A DNA stretch of 49,990 nt from Bondarzewia mesenterica (Eukaryota; Basidiomycota; Agaricomycetes; Russulales; Bondarzewiaceae): assembly GCA_004802705.1 (NCBI GenBank), contig SGPL01000215.1:1855-51844 (forward strand), written 5' to 3'. The notes below the pieces were generated by a model, which did not search any database, was not told the DNA's origin, and worked only from the letters and a program-made list of their open reading frames with translations. A program made the translations under genes and the position numbers. Shown piece by piece: positions 36,136 through 46,897 of this stretch (position 1 is its first letter; every line of letters starts with the position of its first letter).

Positions 36136-38207
36136 ATGAGCAGCCTCATATCTAGTATCTCATGGTATGCTTCCTTGCAATCATGGTGCCCAACAAATAT
36201 CTGACATACTGGAAAAGGGTGAAGAGGGGAGTTCCTACCAGGCATCCTTCCAAGTATGTTCTCGACGAAAGAGAGTTGGAGCGCGTCAGCGCGCTTGCTC
36301 GCATTGAACTGGAAGATGCTCGTGTAGAGCTTCAACGTGCACACAAAGCCGCTAATCAAATGGGCAAAGGTGCAGAGGGAGAAGAGGCAGACGATGCGGA
36401 TGAAAATGAGGATGCATGGGTCGAGTGAGTGTCTCTCTTACATTCGGCGTTTTGAAGAATATCGAGTGTTACCATCAAGTGAAGACGATGATGCCATGGA
36501 CGAAGATCGTCCTGCAAGAAAGGCTAAGGCCAGTTCAAATAAAGAGGGCGATTTGTCCGAGTATAACTTGGATGACTATGACGAAGAAGATACCAAGGGA
36601 TCAGGTTAGAGACATATATATAACATTTCACGATCGGCCACTCAAATTCTACCACAGCTCTGGGTCCATTCAGTAATATCAAAGGACTTACATACTACCG
36701 TGATAACAACGAGGATCCCTATATCACGCTTAAGGAGGTACGTGTTTGTTTTTTTCGCAACTTTATCTTTGGCGATATGAAGTTTTCCTAGGACGATGAA
36801 GAAAACGAGCGCGAAGAGCTCGAAATCCTCCCAACTGACAACCTTTTAGTTGTCGCAAAAACAGAAGATGATGTGTCTCAGCTCGAAATTTACGTCTATG
36901 ACGAATCTGAAGAAAATCTCTATGTGCATCATGACCTGATGCTTCCCAACTTCCCGCTCTGCCTTGAATGGCTCGATTACCCTCCTGCCTCATCCTCCAC
37001 ATCCACATCCAACAACACTGACTGCATGGACACCTCCGATTCTCCACCAAGACAGTTCGGCAACTACATTGCAGTCGGCACGCTCGACCCTGAAATCGAA
37101 ATATGGTCTCTCGATGTGGTTGAAGGCATGTATCCCGACATGGTTCTCGGCCGACCTGATAAGACCGCTGCACATGTTCCCACACCCCTCGGCACGGGCA
37201 AGAAAAAGCGCAAGAAAGCGAAGCATCGGGTGGCCACCGCTGCGCACCACGTCGATGCCGTCCTTGCTCTCTCATGGAACCGCACGCATCGCAACCTACT
37301 TGCGAGCGCATCGGCTGATCGGACGGTTAAATTGTGGGATCTGAGCCGTGGTCCTGCTGGAGACTCAGACGGCGCAGGGGATGAAGGAGGGGCGATCCGA
37401 AGCTTTGATAAAATTCATAAAGATAAGGTGCAGGCAGTGCAGTGGAATCCGAAGGAGCCCACGGTGTTGCTGACCGGAAGCTATGATCGCACGGTTAGAG
37501 TCTTTGATACGCGCGCACCGGATGCAGGTGTCGGTGCTGTGGTGGGCGCGGATGTAGAAGCGTTGCGGTGGGATCCATGGGAGACTCATGGATTCTATGT
37601 ATGTTCATATTTCTTTCTTCATAGTTCCATGTTCTTCAACGGATGCTCCCCCTTCAGGTGACGCTTGAGAATGGTCTCGTTCTGAATTTTGACGCGCGGA
37701 CGCTCCCCACGGGTCTTAATTCTCCATCTCCAGCCCGCTTCACCCTTTCTGCTCACGATGGCCCGGTTTCGTCGATCGATGTGAATCCTCACATTCGCGG
37801 ATGCATTGCTACTGGTGGAACGGACAAGATGGTTAAGGTATGGAATGTTACCGACGAGAATGACGGAGGCAAGCGGCAAGTCAGTTTGGTGACCAGTCGT
37901 GATCTTGGAGTTGTAAGTGGTTTTCGTTTTCTTATCCTACGAGATGTACGATGTCCTGATCGCGTTCTTTGATTAGGGCAAAGTTTTCTCAACAGCATTC
38001 TCGCCAGATGACCCCCTCACTCTCGCTGCAGCTGGCTCGAAGGCCAAGTTACAGGTTTGGGATGTCGGCGCCAACTTTGGTGCACGCAAGGCTTTCGGCG
38101 CGAAATTGGCAGAGGCTGGCCGGATGCTGAAGGAAAAGAGCACAGGAGGTGTTATCGGTGTCGTTGACGACGACGACGATGTCAGCGCGGACGAAGGAGA
38201 TGCGTAG
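36136..38207 (+). CDS. PWP1: PWP1, WD40 ribosome-biogenesis factor
   Basis: Seven exons: 36136-36164, 36218-36424, 36480-36604, 36658-36737, 36792-37598, 37658-37912, 37977-38207, giving 577 residues, the size of yeast Pwp1. The start MSSLISSISWVKRGVPTRHP is made by a 29-nt first exon ending in the split Trp codon. An acidic segment (residues about 65-115) precedes LGPFSNIKGLTYYRDNNEDP and then WD40 repeats: HVDAVLALSWNRTHRNLLAS with ADRTVKLWDLS, KVQAVQWNPKEPTVLLTGSY with DRTVRVFD, VSSIDVNPHIRGCIATGGTD with KMVKVWNV, and a last blade ending LQVWDVG. Pwp1 acts in the nucleolus in processing of the 5.8S/25S rRNA precursors for the 60S subunit. A Lys-rich insertion (GKKKRKKAKHRV) may be a nuclear or nucleolar signal. 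The C-terminal tail is acidic. Confidence 0.93.
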
Positions 38208-38345
38208 ATTTTGCAGTCGCAAATCACTAGATGATGCTCTAATCTACAAGTGACTTCCGTCGTGGCATTGGATACAGACAAAATGGGTGACACGAAATGA
38301 CTGCGTCGATAGGTGGATTACAAACAACAGCAAGATTGATCGTTT
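38208..38345. terminator. Short tail-to-tail spacer of PWP1 and eIF3j
   Basis: Only 138 bases separate the two stop codons, so the 3' untranslated regions must be short or overlap. No distinct hairpin or poly(A) signal stands out. Confidence 0.4.
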
Positions 38346-39354
38346 CTACATGAAATCGTCGGGGCGGGATCCGAAATCGTCCAATGCTTCATCGTAAACG
38401 TTTGTATCGTGTCTGAGACAATGTCAGCAAATCGTACATGACCAGATAAAACCGGATATCGCACTTGGAAGACACTTTAGATGCACCAAGTAACGGCTTA
38501 GCCGCGGCTTTTGGCTTCTTCTTGCCGCTCGCCTTATCGCGCTGCTCCTTTTGTTTCTCATTGGCAAGCGTCGTGAGCCCACTTGCGGCCTTGCGCACTT
38601 CGACGTCACGTAGGGGCATTGCGAGCTGCCGGACGTGATGTTCGACAAATGACGCGTAAAGTGGTTTGTCCTGGTGACGCTTTACGATGAATTCAATAAT
38701 TTGACTCGAGAAGTTTTCGAAATCATCCTTCGTGCGTGGGTTGAATGATATGAGGCTATCGAGCTCTTTATTCGAGGTCCCTACGCACGCCACGCAATGA
38801 GAATTTCTTTCGGTAAATGCGTAGCCGGAAAGTACATACCGCCAAGTGCAGCAGCTCCAAAAAGTTCTGCTGCGTTGTTGAGATCAGCGTCGAGCTCCTT
38901 CTCCTTGTCTTCTTGGGCCTTTGCGCGAGGATCGAGCACGGCATCCTCATCGTATGTTTCGTCGTCTTCTTCCGCCTGCGCAGCAGCCCTAGCAGCCTCC
39001 TTCTCCGCCAACTTCGCTTTGAGTGTCCCTTTTTTCTTTGGGGGAGCTACCACAGTTGATTTGGGCTTTTCTTCCTCCTCTTCTGAAGACTGTTCCCAAT
39101 CACTCTGAGATCATCGATAAATAGATGGCATCGTATAGATCAACTCTGCGCATACTGTAGGAATGCTGTAAGACGTACAACAGGCTCATTTTCATCTTCA
39201 TCCTCCCCTTCCCACTTGGACTTTGTCGCCTTCTTGGTGACCTGCGACGGAGATGGTGCCGCTTCATTGTCAGAGGCCTCTATACACGCACCAGAGTGAG
39301 CAGAGTCGGTATTTCAGCGAAGAGAATGTGACTGTTGTTACCCCAGTCAGACAT
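38346..39354 (-). CDS. HCR1: Translation initiation factor eIF3 subunit j
   Basis: Five exons on the minus strand: 39354-39342 (13 nt), 39279-39179, 39104-38840, 38780-38465, 38412-38346, giving 253 residues. It opens MSDWE and then has acidic, Trp-containing repeats (KWEGEDEDENEPV, SDWEQSSEEEEE), the region that contacts eIF3b in this family. The basic helical core follows (KKKGTLKAKLAEKEAARAAA, DPRAKAQEDKEKELDADLNN), then NAAELFGAAALGG and ISFNPRTKDDFENFSSQIIE, and the C-terminal YDEALDDFGSRPDDFM tail. eIF3j binds the 40S decoding centre, helps recruit eIF3 and promotes recycling; yeast Hcr1 also aids 20S pre-rRNA processing. PWP1, its convergent neighbour, also serves ribosome production. 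The splice at the 13-nt first exon restores the conserved MSDW start. Confidence 0.92.
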
Positions 39355-39544
39355 TATGCGCAATGATTAGATACAAGGAGGAAAGGATGGGAGGAGCTGC
39401 AAGCTGCGACGCAAAGAACGAGTGTGTAGAAGATAAGATTTGCGGACACGGCAAGCGCCGGTCAGCACTTAGCAGGAAGGTCGCAGTCTGTCGCAGTGCC
39501 GAACTTGGCATTGAACTTGAGCGACTTGGATTTGAATCTTTCCA
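39355..39544. promoter_or_regulatory. Shared promoter of eIF3j and COQ9
   Basis: 190 bases between divergent start codons. No TATA box is seen. Direct gcagtctgtcgcagtg near 39484-39499 is a small imperfect repeat of unknown meaning. Confidence 0.35.
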
Positions 39545-40389
39545 ATGCAGAGGTTTGTTTTATTGTAACCAATTCCGCTCTTGGCAATACTCATTGAAAA
39601 ATATGCAAGATCGCGCCTCCTACAGCTAGCTTTGCCTCTTGTGCGAGAACATGGATTCACACGAGAAGCGTTGGCACGTTCGGTGCTCTGTTTGCCAGAA
39701 CCGCACCCGGAGCCTCTCTCTGATCCCACAGTCTCCGTGCTTTTTGGAGAGGGTAATAGTGCTCGCAGAACACTGATTACGGCGTGGTTGGACGAAGGCC
39801 GAATGTCCATGCGGAAGCAGCCGTCGACGAGCGTGAAAGACGTTCTCGGCAACAGGCTGCGCTATAACGAGCCCGTTCTGCCGCTCTTGCCAGAGGTAAG
39901 CACAAACGTTGAACTGGTACCAGGTGTTTTGTTAAATCTTGCCACAGGCTTTCGCTTTGCTGGTATCTCCAACATCTGGGTTGCCTCCTCTGGATGTTAG
40001 GCCGGCTCTGCGGCATACTGCCAGTATTGCAGACGAAGCGTGTCAGATTGTGGGAGATGCATCGGTTGGGGTGCGTTCTGTCTTGTGATACTGTGTTCAG
40101 CGAAGTTCCAATTGTTGGCCTTCTACAGCCGTCGTGGTACGTTCGACGTGCCTCGCTTGCTGCAATCTATTCCGCTGCAGGTAAGGGACTCATCTCATAC
40201 GGAACAAACCATTTCTTATTCTCATCAGAACTGCACCAACTAACTTCTCCTGAAACTGCCCACGCTTTCTTGGACTCTCTGTTGGCTTCTGCGACGTCGA
40301 TTCACAACGCTGTCAATGAGACGGAAATATTCTCGCGGTACGTGCTGAAGAGCTGGGCCGGCATCATTAGAAGTTCGGGCGCATTTTAA
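39545..40389 (+). CDS. COQ9: COQ9 family, ubiquinone biosynthesis
   Basis: Five exons: 39545-39552 (8 nt), 39610-39895, 39948-40070, 40129-40180, 40229-40389, giving 209 residues. Blocks are SRLLQLALPLVREHGFTREA, LARSVLCLPEP, FGEGNSARRTLITAWLDEGR, RLRYNEPVLPLLPEAFALLV, LRHTASIADEACQIVGDAS, SWYVRRASLAAIYSAAELHQ and YVLKSWAGIIRSSGAF. This matches the COQ9 core, a TetR-like fold that binds lipid and delivers quinone intermediates to the hydroxylase Coq7 on the matrix face of the inner mitochondrial membrane. The first exon contributes only M-Q and two bases of Arg; it is the only nearby ATG that splices in frame. The protein then starts at the conserved core with no long cleavable presequence, which is unusual for a matrix protein; an unrecognised upstream exon cannot be excluded. 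Introns are 57, 52, 58 and 48 nt. Confidence 0.85.
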
Positions 40390-42310
40390 TTCACTTATCT
40401 TTGTGAATGACCATTATATCTTCCATATAACTCAATCCTCCGAAAGTACAAAAGTGAGATCATCGTCGAACTATATATGTGGAACCTCACTCACTTGCGC
40501 TCTTGTTTCACAACGAGTTTCTCTGAGAGGCGAGATACACTCGTTCTAATGGCGGCAATTCTATGTGACCTTAAACACATGTTGTTTTCCCTCCAGATTG
40601 AGCGCAAGGTTGATTGCCAAGGGCTATCAAGAGAATAGACTCATATGCTTTACGCTAATCCTACTCACAGTAGTTCTTCGCCCAAGGCTGGAGCTCATGG
40701 AATGAAGAATTCCTTGCTCGCAACACCATCCAGGTGACAGAGCCCATTTGCTTCATGCATCGCCCTGAGGATCCCCCTCGCTTCACAGCCCCAAAAAGGA
40801 CCATAAAATGCAGTAACAAAATCCGTGTTCAGAGACCCTTGACGACACTGATAACTGATGAGCTGATTATTTTGGACTTTCGATTCCAAACTTGAAGTGC
40901 AAGAGGAATTCTCTTTTGAATGGCGCAAGGCAAGTGGCGGCGCGATAGATGCGAAAGGTTGGTGGCTGTAACGAAACCTCAAAGCAAAGACGGCGTCAAT
41001 TGTGTCTTCCTAATTATGGGCTTCTACAGGTCAGCTTTCGCTAGGACCACCTCAGCGGACAAACGTACCTTAGGCGACCTTGCATTCCGTACTTTGGTGG
41101 TTCAGTATCCGACACTACCACCGCGGAAGTTGTAGAAAGCGCGGAAAAAATTATCGGCAAGACGAGCTGTGTCAGACTTTCGCGCACGGGCTCTGAAGAT
41201 CGTTGGTAGGTGCATGAACCAATTGGCTGGGTCATCACGGACAGAAACACGGTCCATGCGCAGTTCATCCGTTGGGGGAAAGGACAATAGACCTCAGAGC
41301 AAGAGAGCAATTGACGCGATCACGTAACTGCCACGGGGGATGGCACCGTGAACACCTATATAACCCCAAACTCCAAACTTCAAATTTTCTCTCCTTTTCC
41401 CCCTTCACCATCATCGTCACTCACCTGGTGCTACTTGATTCCATCTTCCGTCGTCTGACCACTGAACACCCCTGCGCAGCGGATCAACGCTACTTTTTCG
41501 ACCAGGGCCAGTCCGGGGACTATGAAGATCTTCTATTCCTCCTTCCGTTGCACATCATAGTGAGGTCGGGCGATGTCATGGACTTGGACCATTCGAGGTA
41601 GCCTGACAGCAAATAATTGCATCATGGTCCAAGCCGAAGGCCATAGCTCATCTTCAGTTGGATTCCGCATAGGAGAGTGACAACGAGGGCAAAATGGACG
41701 CCCGGATGACGGAGCCACCGGTCCCCACAATCTCGACCTTCCCCTCTTTTCCCCTCCCCCCCTCTAGGGATGTCACGTTCGATCAATCAGAACACCGAGC
41801 CAACGCCCACATTTGTTTGATATAGTGCAAGAGACTACTGATGGATGGCTGGGGGACGGGCCATAAGGCATATTTCTGGCCTTTCTGCCGCATCCTTCGG
41901 CCCACCAGGACACCTCATTGAATTTAGGTGACGCACATCAACCTCCTTTCTTCCTGCCACAGACTTCAACCCTGGCACAAATTGTTATGTCCCTAGATTC
42001 CTTCCCGGCGGAACACATGGCTCCTATGCTTTTCGCTCCGTCTGACAAGGCTGCGTCGGCCCTTTTCCCTAGCAGCGTGTCGAGCTCAACGAATGTCGCT
42101 GACACCGCCGACATTGTTGGCACCGTTCATTCAGCCCCATGCAGACCTTGCAGATGCTGATGACCAATCCATTTTCAAAGCTTCCGGGTTCATGTCGCGG
42201 TACAAATAGCCTGTTCTTCTCCCCTTTCATCCTCAGGGGACTGTTTCTTGTCCTCCAGACGATTTGTCATCCAGACTTACAAGTCTCTGACTTTATCTTC
42301 GGCATAGAGC
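40390..42310. other. Gene-poor region with an orphan TATA box
   Basis: No confident gene in about 1.9 kb. A good TATA sequence, tatataa, lies at 41357-41363 and is followed by a pyrimidine-rich leader near 41380-41410, but no convincing start codon and exon follow. A frame beginning at 41987 (MSLDSFPAEHMAPMLFAPSD) is open for 57 codons without a family. Together with the next entry this looks like the remains of a gene reading rightwards. Confidence 0.35.
41357..41363 (+). promoter_or_regulatory. Orphan TATA box
   Basis: The sequence tatataa with a following CT-rich leader has the layout of the promoters at 43490 and 45397, but the expected gene is not intact downstream. Confidence 0.35.
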
Positions 42311-42763
42311 TCAACGGCCATCTTCTTCATCCTGGCCGCTGATCTTCTCGTCCCCTACACCATCCGAGCTTTCCAAACGATTGGGGGCGCATACCTACTC
42401 GGACAAGAACCGAGACGCCGGCATCGAGCGAGGTTGCGAAGCCGATTTGAAGCCCCGACATGGAAGCAGATCCTCATGATGATCGTCGACGATAAACGAG
42501 CTGTTGTTCCTCTCACTCCGATTGTTGCTTCCAATCTCTATTTTCTCTTAGGTGCATGCATAGTGCATGGTCGACTCGTAGTCTCTATTTTCTACGCCGC
42601 ACCAACTCTTTTTCGCCTTCGCTGTATACTACCATCTGCCAGCTGGCGGCGTCGCGGCTCCTGTGAGTCCTCTCATTTGCTTGTAGATGGACTGACAAGT
42701 TATCTTGGTTTGTTCTCATTAATTCCATCTTTTTGTGGGTGTTCCAAACCTTCTACGGTATAA
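42311..42763 (+). pseudogene. Possible decayed membrane transporter (MFS-like)
   Basis: A frame without ATG stays open from just after a TAG near 42308 to 42763. It contains hydrophobic helices: AIFFILAADLLVPYTIRAFQ, then TIGGAYLLGQEP, and further on VVPLTPIVASNLYFLLGACI, then VHGRLVVSIFYAAP. Their spacing resembles drug-type major facilitator transporters (RAxQxIGGA and VVPxxL..N...F...HG segments). The loops have drifted and no continuous gene can be built with splice sites. The family link is a weak inference; an unrelated multi-pass protein is equally possible. Confidence 0.25.
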
Positions 42764-43489
42764 ACATCTTGTTATTCTGCAAAACTTACTGGCTAACCCA
42801 CCAACACTCCCCATTCGTCATTCCCTTGTCTGAAGCTTGCTGATATGCTTTGTCCTTCTTTCCATACATCTTGGTTTATGAACCATCGTGATGTTCTTTC
42901 TTTTCTTGACGTAGAGTTTTAAGAGATGTGAGTGCGTTTTCTGCTTACTTTTGCGATTACATAACACCAACCTTGAACAAGACCGGTTTGTCTGCATTAG
43001 ACCTCATTGCTGAGCTGCCTCTCGATCGTGGCCGCACTGTGCCACCTGCTCAGTTACCAATTCAGGTCGGTCTATCCTACGGTCATTTCGACATCAATTC
43101 AGCCGACGATGAAGCTTTGACAGCAGCTGGCAATTAGGTCTGGACCCTTGATGGATGAGCAGACAATGCGCCATGGATATATCTTTTCAGCAAGGTCACG
43201 TTCCGTTATGTCAATGTCACGCGTGGCAGCTTCTGATTCGCGATTTCGTGCTCATGTATCCTGACGGAGGCCTTCGCATCTAAGCTTTCACATTTGTGAG
43301 ACGCGTTCTCAGACGGTGTTGAAAATGCAGGACGTTAAATGGTGGGCATGTATCTATCTTCTCGGGGTGGACGACGTGCTTTTGACGATCGTGGTGGCTC
43401 TTGTGGTGAATGCGGCTCAATTTTGGCAGCAGGGCAAAGCGAATGTAGACGTGCACGGTGTGTCAATTTTTTCTCATTGTGTTCTTGTG
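42764..43489. other. Intergenic; one unassigned open frame
   Basis: A frame at 42928-43137 encodes about 69 residues including LNKTGLSALDLIAELPLDRG and VGLSYGHFDINSADDEALTA. The composition looks like genuine protein, but I do not recognise the family, and it may be the last exon of the decayed gene to its left. Confidence 0.3.
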
Positions 43490-43552
43490 TATTTAAACTC
43501 CTCTTTTCTCCTCTTTTCTCCTCTTTCTCTTTCTCTTTCTCCATCTTCTCGC
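43490..43552 (+). promoter_or_regulatory. TATA-like box and CT-rich leader of the first HMG-like gene
   Basis: A TATA-like tatttaaa at 43490-43497 is followed by a long pyrimidine tract made of ctcctctttt and ctcttt units. CT-rich stretches just before the start are typical of fungal core promoters. The ATG follows at 43611. Confidence 0.5.
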
Positions 43553-43610
43553 ACTCTCCTCTTCGCTTCTTGCACTCTCTTGCTTCTTCATTCCGACGCC
43601 TGTTTCACCT

Positions 43611-44111
43611 ATGGATCCGGCCGTTTATGCCGCAAAATGCTCATCGCCCTACCTGCTATTTCTCTCTGACAATAACCTCTCGCCTCGAAAAGGCCACAGG
43701 ATATGGAAGGAATTGGACAACACGCAATGCACCCATTACAAAATGCTGTCCGAACAAGTCCGGGCGATTTTGAAGGACGCCTATCCACGCCTGGCTGTCC
43801 ACCACGCCGACAAAGCTGACATTCGTGAGCTTGCCAAGGAAGCATGTAGGAATCTCGGCATCAACGTTGTCCAACCCGATCTATGGGATGAAATCCTTGA
43901 AACCCAATTCTTTCAGGAAGATGATCCACCAGCAGTATGTTCTTCAACGTGTCTCCCGTCGCTGCGCTCCTCACCTTGCGCCTAGTCAAGCTTCAATTCA
44001 AGTCTTATGAGTTGTCAAATTTCAAAAATACTCAAACCACAACGATCAGAGTTGGTCATCAAAAATTGCCTCAAAAGTCCTCCTCTATTTGGGGAACTTA
44101 ATAAAACGTGA
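43611..44111 (+). CDS. Small HMG-box-like protein, copy 1
   Basis: Exons 43611-43934 and 43986-44111, joined over a 51-nt intron (donor GTATGT, acceptor CCTAG), give 149 residues. Residues 12-60 (SPYLLFLSDNNLSP, then HRIWKELDNTQCTHYKMLSE) have the layout of a degenerate HMG box: an aromatic first helix, K/R-x-W in the second, a hydrophobic third. Residues about 77-102 (IRELAKEACRNLGINVVQPD, then LWDEILE) are a second short domain that is also found in the gene at 45466. HMG boxes bend DNA, and some fungal ones control mating and development; here that is only a possibility because the box is weak. The second exon reads through to a stop in frame but has no recognisable motif. Confidence 0.5.
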
Positions 44112-45396
44112 TCTCAGCGAAACGAGTCTCTGGACGAACCCGTCGCCATCAGAACTTGGATGTGTTTCGTCCGTATTGGAGGCTATGGAAGCTGATGTTG
44201 CTCCGCAGTCCATATGGATTTTGGTCTATCTCTGTTCCACGGATGGGATGCATGCCACATGCACGCACACTAGTAATGTATCATTGCTTCGCGTCCCATG
44301 TAACTTCAAATGAGTCTTTGCAAGAGGGGGAGCTTCAATGAAGGCTGCAACCGATTGCGCTCTGAACGTAAGTTTCGTCGTTCGCAGACACACGAGCCGC
44401 GACGCGTCGACCGCGACTACATAATATCAGTCTGGTCCCCGATGGGACAAAGTGTAGTGCGAGTGGCTTGGTGGCATCGGTCGGGTTGTGGTATGAAGTG
44501 TCGTGGCGCCGCAGCGGCAAACGCCGAGTACTCCGAACACACAAGTTGGTGCAGTCGCGGCTGGCGCAGATTTGAACGTTGTTCATCGCGGTGGCCAGTT
44601 CGGACGTGGCTGGATTAACTGAGTCGGTACGTGCTCATAAAATATCGCGATGACATGGTCATATCTCCTTTTTCATCGTTGTCACGTCCTAGTCTTCGCC
44701 AAAATCGTCACCTCTGTTTTTTCTTTCTTCAAGTTTCCACAACTGGGTTGTGACTTCAGGGAAGGGGCTTCATCGGCATCGAGTCGAAACACATCGAAAC
44801 ACACATCAGAATGACTTCGATGATAAACAATGCGAATGGGTCAGAAAAACAGTATCAACTCAAGGTCGTGTCTTGGTCGCGAATATGGATGGCCCATTGG
44901 CCCAGCCACTGGACGTGTCTAAGTACATCATTGTCAGGATAGCATGTTGTTGGATTATGTTACACGATCAAGGCGACCTAGCGCCGGTGGCCTCACTCAC
45001 TTGTTACATGATGACTTCAAAGTGTGTCTTTCTGTCGAAATGCCCTTTGCGCCGCTTTTCTGTGGATGGTTTGTAATTCGTCATCGCTTTGCTTTCTCTT
45101 GAATCTTGACAAATAACCATAGTGCTCACAGCTGCGCACAGTGCCACAACATGATCTGTGGTCTTTCACGCTCATGTCCTCCACACTGTCTCGCTCATGA
45201 GGTTTCCCGCTGCCTTGCTTAGTGGAAGTCTATCTGGAATCGTGAGATCTTCCCTTTGAATTTGTACGTCCTACTGAATGAATGTAGCCTAATTATCTAC
45301 GGCACTTTTGCCAGATATTGATAATGAATGAGTGGCTCGAACGCAGGTACCTCGGACAAAGCTCTATTCAACTCGTGTCTCCATGGACCTCCCTCG
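44112..45396. other. Intergenic between the two HMG-like genes
   Basis: About 1.3 kb with short frames only (the longest at 44310-44618 and 44750-45076), without motifs. Nothing else seen. Confidence 0.4.
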
Positions 45397-45404
45397 TATA
45401 TAAA
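45397..45404 (+). promoter_or_regulatory. TATA box of the second HMG-like gene
   Basis: The sequence tatataaa lies 69 bases before the ATG at 45466. Confidence 0.65.
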
Positions 45405-45465
45405 CGCACGATGTTCCTCTCGTCCCTAAACACTCTCACAGACTTTCGCACTTTCTCGCTCCAAG

Positions 45466-46324
45466 ATGTCTATGTCTACTGCTACCTCATCCTCATCTAG
45501 CAACTGGGCCATGGACGTAGCCAAGAAGATCAGAAACCGTAGAAACGGATACTGGATCTTTTACCACCTCGCGTGTGCAAAATGGGAGGATCCTAGTAGG
45601 ACGGGCATAACGAAAGTATGGAGAAGTATGACACATGCAGAGCGCGAGCCATTCTCGCAACTCGCAGACACGATTAATAAAGAAGCTTTTGGGCACGAGC
45701 CTCCTTCTCGCCATTGCACTCCTCGGAAGGCCACGACACACAAAAAGGGTGCGCAGCTTTTTCCTCAGTGTGCACTGGGCTTCGCGACTGACTTTGACTG
45801 ATCTCCATCTAGCACCGTACGCGAATCTGCCGTCTTCCAGAGGTCGCCGTTCGGCGACCACCTCCCATGGAGCACCCCCGGATACTGAACTCATGGACCA
45901 GGTATCCCAGAGGGTTCAGGACGTGTGCAGTGACTACGGAATTGAACTGGTTAAGCCCGAAGTGACGGATGAAATAGTGGCTACTATTTCCGGCCAGAGT
46001 ATCGATTCACAGGCGCGTTTTTTCTTCCCCTCCACCATTTCAAGTCAAATCTTTCATGACTGACATCGCATTTATTGGACCATATGTCAGGGAGGACCCG
46101 ACATCGGTGATGTCACCATGGGCTACGACACGATGCCACCGTTGTCGTCGCCTTTTCATGCTTATCCCGGCTTTGACCTCATCACCGATGACAATTACAG
46201 CAGGCAGGCGTATCTTGAAGAATGTGCGAGGCTTGGACGGACGCCCTGGACTGAAAGCCCCCAACAGATGACGATGTGCTGCCCTGACCTTGAGTTTGTA
46301 CCTCGACCTCCAACCCCGTCATAA
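45466..46324 (+). CDS. Small HMG-box-like protein, copy 2
   Basis: Exons 45466-45748, 45813-46012 and 46091-46324 give 238 residues. Residues about 28-76 (NGYWIFYHLACAKWEDPSRT, then GITKVWRSMTHAEREPFSQL and ADTINKEAF) fit an HMG box: aromatic start, W in helix 2, ER-x-PF and the A-x-x-x-N of helix 3. A linker rich in Ser/Arg precedes MDQVSQRVQDVCSDYGIELV, then KPEVTDEIVATIS, which aligns with the second domain of the gene at 43611. The C-terminal exon (GGPDIGDVTMGYDTMPPLSS to VPRPPTPS) is acidic and Pro-rich, as in an activation or interaction region. Intron 1 is regular; intron 2 has either a GC donor (46013) or a weak GTTTTT donor (46017, acceptor 46094). Likely a nuclear DNA-binding protein, role unknown. 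Confidence 0.6.
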
Positions 46325-46897
46325 TTTTCGGAAGTGTGAACATCGGTTGATCGGCGGGCCTAGAGACGCCTCAACTCTTCATCAAACAGCTAAGCATATC
46401 TTGTTGCATGCTCTCCAGGATGAGACGCATGCAGTTGCAATGTATCTGATCAGACTTGTACTATGTAGACTCCCAACTGTATCGCTACGTAACTGGTTCA
46501 TTTCCACAGTCTTCGGCGTCGCACCGTTACCGTCTATTCAGTTGCGCGAGGGGGTAAAAGGACGCAAGTTTGAAACATTTTCAATATCATTGACAAGGAT
46601 AATCATCCACGACATTTAAATCCGCGCTCAACTCAAAACTTGTAAACTTACCCAACCTCAACTATGCAAAGCTCTTGTAAGAAATAAAAGGGGACAAGAA
46701 AACATGCTAGAACATCTCAAAACCCACCCAAATGATAGTATTGCAACAGAGGTCGGAAACAAGACATACATTATATACACTACGTCAACAGATTTAATTC
46801 AAGAAGAACGATAACCCTGGAATAGCTATGTTCTTCCGTCGACTGACATGCAGCGCTGTCAATCAGTCAAATCAGAAGAGAAATATGCATAGAACAC
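46325..46897. other. Convergent intergenic region
   Basis: 573 bases between the stop of the second HMG-like gene and the stop of the VTC1-like gene. A/T-rich from 46560 onward, consistent with 3' ends. No gene. Confidence 0.45.

Noticed and set aside
41041..41310. Minus-strand frames as a possible gene
   Set aside because: Two overlapping frames compete, neither shows a motif, and no splice-consistent extension was found.
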